Shown here in pieces: positions 1 through 7,873 of a stretch of DNA of 64,000 nt. Position numbers and translations under genes: made by a program. The notes beneath the pieces are model-generated. The model did not search any database. It was not told the DNA's origin and saw only the letters and a program-made list of their open reading frames with translations. Position 1 is the stretch's first letter, and each line of letters starts with the position of its first letter. Source of the stretch: Tepidibacillus_B infernus (lineage in GTDB: Bacteria > Bacillota > Bacilli > Tepidibacillales > Tepidibacillaceae); assembly GCF_048898065.1 (NCBI RefSeq), contig NZ_JBLWFI010000001.1, positions 2,162,155-2,226,154 of the forward strand. Direction: 5' to 3'.

Positions 1-533
1 AATGCAGGTAAAAATAAATATTTGACTCCTTCATATCCTGATGCCGGAAACCACTGTAAACGAACAGCAAAAATTAAAATAAACATGATTCCTAACCAAA
101 AGTTAGGAAAAGAAATCCCTAATAATGCAAAGATCCGTCCAAAAAAGTCAACACTTGTTCCTTTTTTCACGGCAGATAGGACCCCAACCGGTAAAGCGAT
201 CAATAAAGCGATGGCTAGCCCAGCAATAGCTAGTAATAAGGTTGCAGTCATTCGATCAAAGATCATCGTGATGACCTTTTCACCAGTCCTAAATGACTCT
301 CCTAAATCTCCAACAATTAGCTTCTTAAGAAATATTGAATATTGGATATAAAGCGGTTGATCCAATCCTAACTGGGTTCGTAATTGATCAATGGCCTCTT
401 TTGTCGGTTCACCTGCTTGAAACATCACTGCAACAGGGTCTCCTGTAAGGCGAATGGCAAAGAAAATAAGTAATGATAATGCTAAGACCACTAATATACT
501 ATGTCCAATTCTTCTGACAATAAATGCTGCCAA
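1..533 (-). CDS. ABC peptide/nickel transporter permease, DppB/OppB type (C-terminus beyond window)
   Basis: First permease subunit of a dipeptide/oligopeptide ABC importer in the cytoplasmic membrane. About 177 codons are visible and open to the window edge. The start is a TTG at 531-533 preceded at good spacing by a GGGGGGAG ribosome-binding site; no ATG in frame fits. The N-terminus has the family pattern: a short basic segment (VRRIGHS), a first membrane helix, then a periplasmic-type stretch with PTKEAIDQLR and LGLDQPLYIQY, followed by further membrane helices. It is the next gene after the solute-binding lipoprotein in the same direction, so it completes the IclR-ATPase-ATPase-binding protein-permease order. 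The second permease (DppC type) should lie beyond base 1. Substrate cannot be deduced. Confidence 0.88.
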   Translation of the reverse strand, partial: MAAFIVRRIGHSILVVLALSLLIFFAIRLTGDPVAVMFQAGEPTKEAIDQLRTQLGLDQPLYIQYSIFLKKLIVGDLGESFRTGEKVITMIFDRMTATLLLAIAGLAIALLIALPVGVLSAVKKGTSVDFFGRIFALLGISFPNFWLGIMFILIFAVRLQWFPASGYEGVKYLFLPA

Positions 534-560
534 CTGATTCTCCCCCCTTTAGACTATATG

Positions 561-589
561 GGGAGGACAAGATTAACTCCCATCCTCCC
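561..589 (-). terminator. Intercistronic hairpin between binding protein and permease genes
   Basis: GGGAGGA (561-567) pairs with TCCTCCC (583-589) around a 15-nt loop. It lies after the stop of the binding-protein gene and before the permease start and lacks a good U-tract. Such hairpins often protect or attenuate mRNA so that the binding protein is made in excess; that role is inferred. Confidence 0.35.
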
Positions 590-651
590 TCTCTTTTCTA
601 GCTAATTAAAATATTACAAAACCTATATTATCTTTTATTTTACAAATTCAC

Positions 652-2226
652 TTATTCTACGGTAACCTCTTCTAAACGAATTCTCTCATCTGCTGGAGGG
701 GTAAATCCCTTCACTTTCTTACTGACAGCCCAGAGATTAACGGATTGATATAGTGGAACATCTGGTACTAATTCATACAACCTTGCATCTAATTTCTTAA
801 AGGCTTCCAAACGTTTAGCCTCATCAAAAGTAGAACGCTCCTCAGCGAGATATTGCTCTACTTTCTCATCATAAAAATCTGGGTTCCAGAATTCCCCTTT
901 ATGGTAGAGTAGATAGGCTGTATTATCAAAGTCTAAAGTCCAGCCACCCCAACCTTGGCGATACATATGTCCTGCTTTACCATTTGGAATTAGGTCAGAT
1001 ATAAATGTAGAGCTATCGACTGGGTTTATATTCACCTGAATGCCTACATCTTTAAGATAGATTTGAACCGCTTGAGCGACTTCTTTAAAGATTGCATCAT
1101 TACCAGGGAAGTAAAAATCTAAGGCAGTACCTTCCTTAACACCTGCTTCTTTTAATAATTGTTTAGCCTTTTCAGGATTAAATTCTCTAAAGGGAAGAGA
1201 TGGATCGTTACCAAAGGACATTTCACTTTGGAAAGTGGAGATCCGTTTCCCGTATCCATTTAAGACAGTTTCTATAATCGTATCAGCATCAATAGCTAAA
1301 GCAATTGCTTCTCTAACTTTTGGATTATCAACAGGTGGCTTAGATGTATCAAATCGAATCGAATAAACTGTTGGTGCGCCAACTGGTACTAAGTCTACTT
1401 TTTCCTCCTTTTCAACTGTCGCAGCTTGACTAATCGCTACTGCCTTCATCACATCGATGGCTCCTGTTTGTAGTTCAGCTAATCTTGTTGTTGCCTCTGG
1501 AATAATTCGGAATGTCACTTTATCTAACTTAGGTAATCCCTCTTTCCAGTAATTTTCGTTTTTCTCTAAGACTACCTTGTTATCTTTCTCATAAGTCGTC
1601 ATTTTAAATGGGCCAGTGCCTACTGGATGCTCATTAAAATACTCGTCACCTTTTTCTTGAATATATTTCGGTGGTACGATTACCCCACCATAACCGGCTA
1701 ATTTAGTAAGCAATACCGGGTCTTTAGTTTTAAGAATAAAGTTAACGGTATATTCGTCAACGATTTCTACATGGTCAATCGATGTATAGTTTGCCTGCTG
1801 GGGTCCTTTTTTACCTTCTTCACCAAGTAATCGGTCAAAGGTAAATTTGACAGCTTCAGCATTAAATGGTTCACCGTTGTGGAATTGAACCCCTTGACGA
1901 AGTTTAAATTGAAGTGTTTGATCATCCAAAAACTGCCAAGATTCTGCTAAGCCTGGTTGAATTTTTAGATCAACTGTACGATCGACTAAGCCTTCAAAAA
2001 CGGATGTTGCAATCGTACTCCAATCCAGTAAGAAAGTATCAATAGGATCCCAATTGTGAGGATCCCCAACCACACCAATGGTAATTTCATTTTTACTTGC
2101 AGTTGCGGGTTGTTCACTTTGTTTTTCGTCTTTTGCAGGTTCAGTAGCCGTATTTGAAGAACAGCCAGCTAATACCATACTTAAAACCAAGACTAATGCT
2201 AAAATACCCATCGTTATTCTTTTCAT
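652..2226 (-). CDS. ABC transporter solute-binding lipoprotein, peptide/opine/nickel family 5
   Basis: Extracellular substrate-binding lipoprotein of a DppA/OppA-type importer, 524 residues. The ATG at 2224-2226 is chosen because an AAGGGGG ribosome site precedes it and it gives a clean lipoprotein signal: KR, a hydrophobic stretch and a lipobox LAGC with Cys22 as the lipidated residue. A longer frame to 2274 would put 16 unlikely residues before the signal. The mature part has the SBP_bac_5 layout: VGDPHNWDP near the start, FEGLVDRT, the AESW...FKLRQGVQFHNG block, and VGTGPF. It follows two ATPase genes and precedes the permease gene. Family 5 proteins bind peptides, nickel, opines or oligosaccharides, so the ligand is open. 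Confidence 0.93.
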   Translation of the reverse strand: MKRITMGILALVLVLSMVLAGCSSNTATEPAKDEKQSEQPATASKNEITIGVVGDPHNWDPIDTFLLDWSTIATSVFEGLVDRTVDLKIQPGLAESWQFLDDQTLQFKLRQGVQFHNGEPFNAEAVKFTFDRLLGEEGKKGPQQANYTSIDHVEIVDEYTVNFILKTKDPVLLTKLAGYGGVIVPPKYIQEKGDEYFNEHPVGTGPFKMTTYEKDNKVVLEKNENYWKEGLPKLDKVTFRIIPEATTRLAELQTGAIDVMKAVAISQAATVEKEEKVDLVPVGAPTVYSIRFDTSKPPVDNPKVREAIALAIDADTIIETVLNGYGKRISTFQSEMSFGNDPSLPFREFNPEKAKQLLKEAGVKEGTALDFYFPGNDAIFKEVAQAVQIYLKDVGIQVNINPVDSSTFISDLIPNGKAGHMYRQGWGGWTLDFDNTAYLLYHKGEFWNPDFYDEKVEQYLAEERSTFDEAKRLEAFKKLDARLYELVPDVPLYQSVNLWAVSKKVKGFTPPADERIRLEEVTVE

Positions 2227-2248
2227 CTGCTTTTCCCCCTTATTTATT

Positions 2249-3241
2249 TTATTCATATAAATGACAGGCGACATAATGCCCGTTATTTACTTGTCGAAAT
2301 TCAGGTCTTTGTACTTTACAGATCTCCATCACCTCAGGGCAACGGGTATGGAATGGACAACCACTAGGTGGGTTAGCCGGACTTGGTACATCCCCTGATA
2401 AGATGATTCGTTCTTTTTTTGCTCTTCGATTGGTCGTAGGAACCGCAGATAATAATGATCTGGTATAAGGATGTAAAGGTTCATAGTAGAGATCCTTCTT
2501 TGGAGCAAGCTCCACCATCCTTCCCAAATACATTACCCCAATGCGATCACACAAATGTTTGATAACACTTAAGTCATGAGAAATGAAAAGATATGTTAAA
2601 GCAAACCTTTTTTGTAAATCTTTGAGTAAATTAAGAACCTGTGATTGAATGGAAACATCTAGGGCAGAAACGGGTTCATCTGCCACAATCAATTTAGGAT
2701 TCAAGGCTAGGGCCCGAGCAATTCCGATCCTTTGTCTCTGTCCACCACTAAATTCATGGGGAAAGCGGTCCATATGTTCTTCTTTCAAGCCAACCACTTG
2801 AAGGAGCTCTTTCACTCTTTCTTTTCTTTGCTTTGCTTCTAGCTGATTGAAGATCACTAATGGCTCCTCAATGATTTCACCAATGGTCATCCGTGGATTT
2901 AAAGATGCAAATGGATCTTGAAAAACAATTTGAAAATCTTTACGTTTTTTCCGTAATTCTTGCTGATTTAATTCTAAGATATTATTACCTTCAAAAAGCA
3001 CTTCTCCTTCAGTCGGTTCTAGTAAGCGAACTATCATTCTCCCAGTAGTCGTTTTACCACATCCAGACTCTCCTACTAAACCAAATACTTCGCCTTTAAA
3101 AATGGAAAAATTCAAGTTATCTACCGCTTTGACATGATTAACAGTTTTCCTTAATAAACCTTTTTTAATCGGAAAATATTTCTTTAATCCTTTGACTTCT
3201 AAAAGTATCTCTTTAGAATCATCCGTTAATTTCTCATTCAT
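2249..3241 (-). CDS. Peptide ABC transporter ATP-binding protein, DppF/OppF type
   Basis: Cytoplasmic ATPase that powers the peptide importer with its partner encoded just upstream. 330 residues: Walker A GESGCGKTT at about residues 57-65, ABC signature FSGGQRQRIG, Walker B LIVADEPVSALD, and a switch histidine in ISHDLS. The C-terminal extension SGCPFHTRCP...C is the oligopeptide/dipeptide transporter C-terminal domain with its conserved cysteines. Its start overlaps the stop of the DppD-type gene by one base, so the two are translationally coupled. The two ATPases are clearly different (DppF type here, DppD type upstream), as usual for a heterodimeric motor. Confidence 0.94.
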   Translation of the reverse strand: MNEKLTDDSKEILLEVKGLKKYFPIKKGLLRKTVNHVKAVDNLNFSIFKGEVFGLVGESGCGKTTTGRMIVRLLEPTEGEVLFEGNNILELNQQELRKKRKDFQIVFQDPFASLNPRMTIGEIIEEPLVIFNQLEAKQRKERVKELLQVVGLKEEHMDRFPHEFSGGQRQRIGIARALALNPKLIVADEPVSALDVSIQSQVLNLLKDLQKRFALTYLFISHDLSVIKHLCDRIGVMYLGRMVELAPKKDLYYEPLHPYTRSLLSAVPTTNRRAKKERIILSGDVPSPANPPSGCPFHTRCPEVMEICKVQRPEFRQVNNGHYVACHLYE

Positions 3242-4221
3242 TACTTCACCCCCTGTTCCTCATATAGCCAACATCTAACCCGACTATATTCCTTAAGTTG
3301 GATCATCGGTGGGGCTTGCTGAAAACAACGTTGTTCTGCTTTGCTACATCGAGGAGCAAAACGGCAACCTGATGGCATTTGATCAGGGCTTGGAACCGTA
3401 CCAGGGATGGAGTAAAGATATTCTTTTTCTTCTTCTAAAGTAGGGATTGACTCAATTAAACCAATTGTATAAGGATGTTTAGGATGATCAAATAAGTCAT
3501 CGATTTCTGCCTCTTCTACCACTTGTCCTGCATACATTACCACTACTCGATCACAGATTTCAGACACAACGCCAAGATCGTGTGTAATCAAAATAATGGA
3601 CATTTCCATTTCTCTTTGTAGCTTTTTCATTAAATCTAAGATTTGAGCTTGAATGGTGACATCTAATGCGGTTGTAGGCTCGTCCGCAATTAATAACTCA
3701 GGATGCAATGACATCGCCATGGCGATCATCACTCTTTGTCTCATCCCACCAGATAGTTGATGTGGATACTCATCAACCACTTGTTCAGCCCTTGGTATTC
3801 CTACAAGCTTAAGCATTTTAATCGCATGCTCTTTTGCTTCCTTTTTGGAAACTTTTTTATGTGTCCTAATTACCTCAATGATTTGCGACCCTACGGTATA
3901 GACTGGATTTAGGGAAGTCATCGGTTCCTGGAAAATCATAGCTATTTCTTTGCCTCTAATATTTCTTAAATCTTTTTTACTAAGATTAACGATATTTTTA
4001 TCTTTAAATTGAATACTTCCATGCTTAACTTTACCGTTAAGAGGAAGTAAACCCATTACAGATAAAGAGGTAACGCTTTTTCCACTCCCTGATTCGCCAA
4101 CGATCCCTAGCGATTCTCCTTTTTTTACGTAAAAATTTACACCATCTATCACATTCAAGTCTTGTTCATTGGAATTAAAATTTACATGGAGCTCCTTAAC
4201 CTCTAGTAAATGCTGTCCCAT
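3241..4221 (-). CDS. Peptide ABC transporter ATP-binding protein, DppD/OppD type
   Basis: The other cytoplasmic ATPase of the importer, 326 residues. Walker A GESGSGKS, signature LSGGMRQRV, Walker B LLIADEPTTALD and the switch ITHDLG are all present, followed by the family's C-terminal SGCRFAPRCS...C cysteine region. It begins 9 bp after the stop of the IclR regulator gene, so regulator and transporter are one transcription unit. MRQRV in the signature and the ALDVTIQAQ block are typical of DppD/OppD rather than DppF/OppF. Confidence 0.94.
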   Translation of the reverse strand: MGQHLLEVKELHVNFNSNEQDLNVIDGVNFYVKKGESLGIVGESGSGKSVTSLSVMGLLPLNGKVKHGSIQFKDKNIVNLSKKDLRNIRGKEIAMIFQEPMTSLNPVYTVGSQIIEVIRTHKKVSKKEAKEHAIKMLKLVGIPRAEQVVDEYPHQLSGGMRQRVMIAMAMSLHPELLIADEPTTALDVTIQAQILDLMKKLQREMEMSIILITHDLGVVSEICDRVVVMYAGQVVEEAEIDDLFDHPKHPYTIGLIESIPTLEEEKEYLYSIPGTVPSPDQMPSGCRFAPRCSKAEQRCFQQAPPMIQLKEYSRVRCWLYEEQGVK

Positions 4222-4230
4222 CTTCTCACC

Positions 4231-4995
4231 TCATTCTCTAAATCCCATGTTTCTAGAAATTTCATTGACGGCGATTTTTAGTTCTTGGATTAAACTAGGA
4301 AGTCTATTTGAATCAAAACGATCTATTGGACCTGCGATACTTAAACCCGCAATGACCTTTCCAGTATAGTCTCTGATTGGCATCGCTACTGCTGCTGATC
4401 CATTTTCCAGTTCATTATAACTAACTGTATACCCCGATTCCCTCGTTTGAGCAATCATCTTTAATTGCAAATCCTTATCAACAATCGTTCCATTGGCAAT
4501 TTTTTGCCATTGAAACTTATTAAATAGCTGTTCAATTTCTTGATCATCCATGTACGATAATAAAATTCTTGGGCACGCTCCTGCATATAATGGAGCCCTT
4601 CTTCCTACACGGGTATACACTCTCACTGGATGAGAGGTATCTACTTTTTCAATATAAACGGCTTCATTCCCATCAACTACAATGAGATTGACAGCCTCAT
4701 TCACTTGATCCCTTAGTTTAGTCATCGCCGAAAAGGCAGCTTTTCTAATTTCTAATCGTTGCTCAACAAGGTATCCTAATTCCAATAAAGACAAACCTAA
4801 ACTATAGCTGTGTTGACTATTATCAACTCTTCTTAAAAAGCCTTCACTTTCAAGAGTTACAACCATTCTGTGTAATGTGCTTTTAGGTAATTCAGTCATT
4901 CTGGCCATCTCGGCTATTGATAATTGTTCATACTGTCTAAAATAGTTAAGTATTTCTAGTCCCTTTAATACGGTTTTATTCCTGTAATCCATCAC
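4231..4995 (-). CDS. IclR family transcriptional regulator
   Basis: DNA-binding regulator, about 254 residues, heading the peptide-transporter operon. The N-terminal winged helix runs from about residue 6 to 65 (LEILNYFRQ, LSIAEMARMTELPKSTLHRMV); the C-terminal effector-binding domain includes SLLELGYL, the VYIEKVD strand and GSAAVAMPIRDYTG. Two starts are possible, GTG at 4995 and the next codon ATG at 4992; a GGTGG ribosome site precedes both. IclR proteins usually control the adjacent operon in response to a small carbon compound, so the imported substrate may be the effector. Inverted GTCTC/GAGAC motifs upstream could be its operators. Confidence 0.92.
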   Translation of the reverse strand: MMDYRNKTVLKGLEILNYFRQYEQLSIAEMARMTELPKSTLHRMVVTLESEGFLRRVDNSQHSYSLGLSLLELGYLVEQRLEIRKAAFSAMTKLRDQVNEAVNLIVVDGNEAVYIEKVDTSHPVRVYTRVGRRAPLYAGACPRILLSYMDDQEIEQLFNKFQWQKIANGTIVDKDLQLKMIAQTRESGYTVSYNELENGSAAVAMPIRDYTGKVIAGLSIAGPIDRFDSNRLPSLIQELKIAVNEISRNMGFRE

Positions 4996-5013
4996 TAAAC
5001 CACCATTACCATC

Positions 5014-5075
5014 GTCTCAATCCCATGATCAATATTTTACAAATTTTACATTTCATTTGTCTCGATATTTGAGAC
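5014..5075. promoter_or_regulatory. Candidate IclR operator: GTCTC half-sites
   Basis: GTCTC (5059-5063) and GAGAC (5071-5075) form an inverted repeat with a 7-nt AT-rich spacer, and a further GTCTC lies at 5014-5018 next to the regulator start. All lie between the predicted promoter (5109-5137) and the IclR gene, a position suited to autorepression. Assignment to IclR is inferred from position. Confidence 0.4.
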
Positions 5076-5108
5076 GTTATCTTATTTTTTAAAATTTTAT
5101 TAAAATCA

Positions 5109-5137
5109 ATTTTATGTGCATAATTATTTCTTGTCAA
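5109..5137 (-). promoter_or_regulatory. Sigma-A promoter for the iclR-peptide transporter operon
   Basis: On the minus strand TTGACA (5132-5137) is separated by exactly 17 nt from TAAAAT (5109-5114), about 115 bp upstream of the IclR start. A perfect -35 and a five-of-six -10 match make this the best promoter in the gap. Confidence 0.7.
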
Positions 5138-5161
5138 TATTTTCAGAAACTTAAGATTATA

Positions 5162-5176
5162 TTGTAAGCGGTTACT
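5162..5176. promoter_or_regulatory. cre site (CcpA) upstream of the peptide operon promoter
   Basis: TTGTAAGCGGTTACT fits the published cre consensus WTGNAANCGNWNNCW at every position. It sits about 25 bp upstream of the -35 box, roughly centred at -67 to the expected start, a position where CcpA could either activate or repress. CcpA control is inferred from the motif alone. Confidence 0.6.
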
Positions 5177-5184
5177 TTTTTGCT

Positions 5185-5313
5185 TTAAGAGTAACTGTAT
5201 AATTTGGCCATTTCATATACCACTTGTGCCACAAGTATAACAATAACTGGACGAACGGCGATCATCATTCCTTTTAACCATGCCGCATCTCTAAATTTTA
5301 AATAAATATTTAT
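5185..5313 (-). pseudogene. Chromate transporter (ChrA) fragment
   Basis: An open stretch of 42 codons between stops, with no usable start, reads IYLKFRDAAWLKGMM followed by AVRPVIVILVA and VVYEMAKLY. This aligns with the ChrA segment just after the fourth membrane helix; compare KDQAWVKGMTRGVVPVVAM in the intact copy at 14.4 kb and VRPTIAVLLGVIAYKF in its partner. The N-terminal half is absent and a TAA cuts it short of the C-terminal helices. It looks like the remains of a deleted chrA gene, sitting between the sugar operon terminator and the peptide operon promoter. Confidence 0.6.
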
Positions 5314-5354
5314 TCAATAGAACTTTCCCCTATAAAATCCTAAATTATCCATGT

Positions 5355-5392
5355 AAAAAGACCATTAGCTGATAACAGTTAATGGTCTTTTT
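5355..5392 (-). terminator. Rho-independent terminator of the sugar operon
   Basis: AAAAAGACCATTA (5355-5367) pairs with TAATGGTCTTTTT (5380-5392) around a 12-nt loop. Read on the minus strand it is a 13-bp stem ending in a U-run, just after the sucrose-phosphorylase-type gene. Confidence 0.85.
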
Positions 5393-5404
5393 GTCAAAAA
5401 ATTA

Positions 5405-6874
5405 TTATATGAAGTATGGAATCTCCCCATCCTTTTCATCTACATATTCAATCACAGACTTATTCGTTTTAAGATCTATGTGTAACGTGCAACGTTTCTC
5501 TTCTTTTTGCCAGGAAAGCCGAATCTCATCTTGCGCGGAATCTAATACCTTAAACTCACCATTAAACGCATCATATTCATTTCTAAATCTGATAAGCTGC
5601 AGAAGTCTTTGAACAACTTTCTTGTTAAGAGAATGCTCAATTTCATCCAAACTGAAGTTGTGGCGATTGATTTCACGGCCTTCACCAGATTTTTTAACAC
5701 CTTCCATATCATTCTCTCCAGCAAGCAATCCAACATAATATACCTGGGGAATTCCCGGAGTGAAAAATTGGATCGCTCTGGCAGCTAAGTAGGCATCATC
5801 ATCCCTATTTAGAACGGAATAATAAGAACATCTTATTTGGTGAACGTCAAAGCCATCCTTATCCTTGTGCTCATGGGATAAGATAAGGCTTAGATTCGAT
5901 CCTCTTTCTAAGCAGACATTCACTAGTTTCCTTGCTTCCTTTGTATCGATCAGATCATCCAAATCTGGCTTAACTGGTATTCCATCATGACAATCAAGCA
6001 TCGTAACTTGTTTATGAGGTCGATTTTTAAGATAATCTAATAGATCTTTACTCGATTTATTGACCAATGCATCAAGGATTCTATATGGCAAGATAAAGTC
6101 ATAAATCCAGAAACCATGTTCTGCTAGTTTATATTGAATAGAGTAGTGGGCATGAACTTCGGGAAGTAATTCAATCTCCATCGAATCGGCAATTTCTCTC
6201 ATCCAATCCAGAAAATCATAAATATCTGGCTCAACAAAAAAGCAACTTGTACCTAGCTTTTTAATCACATAACCAACGGCATCAAGTCTAACCATTTTTA
6301 CATTCTGTTGTTTGAAATTTTGAAAAAAAGAGGTAAGCAACTGTTTTACTTTCTGTGATTTTATATCTAAATCAATTTGCTCAGAAGGATCAGTTTTCCC
6401 AAAAGTTGTCCAAACCCGCTCCTGTTCACCAGTCTCTTTTATTGAAAAAGTCGAATATGGAAGCGGTCGCCGTAGGAACATTTTGTCAATATCTTCTTGT
6501 ACAGGTTCTCCATCATCCCATATCTTATCTAGGGTGATGAACATATCTGCATACTCTGATTGGCGTCCTTTTTTTAGGAAATCTTGGAAATAAAGAGACT
6601 GCCTAGAAATATGATTGACCATCAAATCTAGCATAACATCAAAATTTTCACCAATAGCCTTTATATCTGCCCAAGTCCCAAACCTAGGTTCGATTTCTAA
6701 ATAGTTAATGGGAGCAAATCCTCTATCCCCTGAAGAAGGGTAGGGTGGCAAGATATGAACTCCACCTTTAAAAATATCGACAAAATACTTTAAAAGAACG
6801 TGATGAAGGTTCTTTAAATTCCCACCAAGAGAATCTGGATACGTAATCAACTGTACTTGGTTTTTTACGTTCAT
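5405..6874 (-). CDS. Sucrose phosphorylase family enzyme (GH13_18), possibly sucrose 6'-phosphate phosphorylase
   Basis: Cytoplasmic glycosyl phosphorylase, 489 residues, the normal family length. It would split sucrose (or its 6'-phosphate) with inorganic phosphate into glucose 1-phosphate and fructose (or fructose 6-phosphate). Landmarks: NVKNQVQLITYPDSLGG at the N-terminus, nucleophile Asp198 in RLDAVGY, acid/base Glu239 in LPEVHAHY, and Asp294 in DCHDGIPV. Loop residues 343-346 read DVHQ, where characterised sucrose phosphorylases have DLYQ, and Arg135-Arg136 lie in the other substrate loop. As I recall, His and Arg at these places bind the phosphate in a Thermoanaerobacterium sucrose 6'-phosphate phosphorylase. 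Last gene of the operon; ATG with AGGAGG site. Confidence 0.9.
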   Translation of the reverse strand: MNVKNQVQLITYPDSLGGNLKNLHHVLLKYFVDIFKGGVHILPPYPSSGDRGFAPINYLEIEPRFGTWADIKAIGENFDVMLDLMVNHISRQSLYFQDFLKKGRQSEYADMFITLDKIWDDGEPVQEDIDKMFLRRPLPYSTFSIKETGEQERVWTTFGKTDPSEQIDLDIKSQKVKQLLTSFFQNFKQQNVKMVRLDAVGYVIKKLGTSCFFVEPDIYDFLDWMREIADSMEIELLPEVHAHYSIQYKLAEHGFWIYDFILPYRILDALVNKSSKDLLDYLKNRPHKQVTMLDCHDGIPVKPDLDDLIDTKEARKLVNVCLERGSNLSLILSHEHKDKDGFDVHQIRCSYYSVLNRDDDAYLAARAIQFFTPGIPQVYYVGLLAGENDMEGVKKSGEGREINRHNFSLDEIEHSLNKKVVQRLLQLIRFRNEYDAFNGEFKVLDSAQDEIRLSWQKEEKRCTLHIDLKTNKSVIEYVDEKDGEIPYFI

Positions 6875-6885
6875 AACGAAACCTC

Positions 6886-7842
6886 CTATAAGCCATACAT
6901 TTCTTTAATGATTTCAAGCTTAGGCAAATCAACAACTGCCCCCATAAATTTTAACTTGTAGGCACTAACTGCAAATCCTAATTTTGCTGCTTCACGAATC
7001 GTGTATCCTTTCACTAACGCCGTATAAAATCCCGACCAGAATGCATCACCAGCACCCGTTGTATCGACAACATCGGTTGCGAAGGTGTTATATTGAACCG
7101 TTTCTTTTCCATTTGAAACAATGGCCCCGTCCTTCCCTAAGGTCATAATCACTAGTTTTGCTCCAAGATTTAAAAACTTTTCGATCTGATTCTCATGAGT
7201 GTCTTTCCCGAATAATCGCTCCGCATCGTCCTCAGAGGGTTTTACGATATCCACCTTTCCTATTATCGATTTCACATACTCAACTCCATTCTCTCCCTTT
7301 TGCCATATCATTGGATGATAGTTTGGGTCAAAACCAAGCAATATTTGATTCTTGGTCACCTCTTCGATCATTTTTTCAATCGTTTTTCGTGCAGGTAATC
7401 TAGATAATGGCCAACAAGAAAAGTGAATGATCTTAGAATGAAGCAAAGATTCCTTCAACTTTGGAGTATATTCCAACTGATAATCTGCCCCTCTATAAAA
7501 AATAGGGATAGGGGTTGATTGACTTTTTGTGACGACGACCATGCTTGTGGAGTCATCTACACACTCAATACAACTCGTATCAATGCCCTCTTTATTTAAC
7601 TGATTGATTAAAAAAGATCCTAATCTGTCTTTGCCGACAGCAGAAGCAACCATAGAACGAATGCCTAATTTTTTTACGTTCATTGCAATATTCGAAGGTG
7701 ATCCACCAAAAAACCTGTGATACGTATCACATTCATCGTTTTCACCGTAATTTTCAGAAATCATATCAACTAGAAGTTCTCCGACTGTTAATATATCGTT
7801 TTTCTTGTCTTGAAATTCTATTCTTCTGTTCAATTCATACAT
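6886..7842 (-). CDS. PfkB family sugar kinase, probably fructokinase
   Basis: Cytoplasmic ATP-dependent sugar kinase, 318 residues. PfkB signatures are clear: GELLVDMIS near the N-terminus, the GGSPSNIAMNVKKLG sugar-binding block at about residues 45-60, and DTTGAGDAFWSGF near residue 255 with the catalytic Asp. Between the sucrose-phosphorylase-type and alpha-glucosidase genes (gaps of 11 and 31 bp), it most simply makes fructose 6-phosphate from fructose released by the phosphorylase. If that enzyme really prefers sucrose 6'-phosphate, the kinase could instead act on the disaccharide; the sequence cannot decide. ATG start with a TGGAGG ribosome site. Confidence 0.88.
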   Translation of the reverse strand: MYELNRRIEFQDKKNDILTVGELLVDMISENYGENDECDTYHRFFGGSPSNIAMNVKKLGIRSMVASAVGKDRLGSFLINQLNKEGIDTSCIECVDDSTSMVVVTKSQSTPIPIFYRGADYQLEYTPKLKESLLHSKIIHFSCWPLSRLPARKTIEKMIEEVTKNQILLGFDPNYHPMIWQKGENGVEYVKSIIGKVDIVKPSEDDAERLFGKDTHENQIEKFLNLGAKLVIMTLGKDGAIVSNGKETVQYNTFATDVVDTTGAGDAFWSGFYTALVKGYTIREAAKLGFAVSAYKLKFMGAVVDLPKLEIIKEMYGL

Positions 7843-7873
7843 GTGGAACCTCCAGAAATAGATAATTATTGGT

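Noticed and set aside
22..351. Plus-strand ORF of 109 codons at the left edge
   Set aside because: Antisense shadow of the DppB-type permease gene, which reads cleanly on the minus strand.
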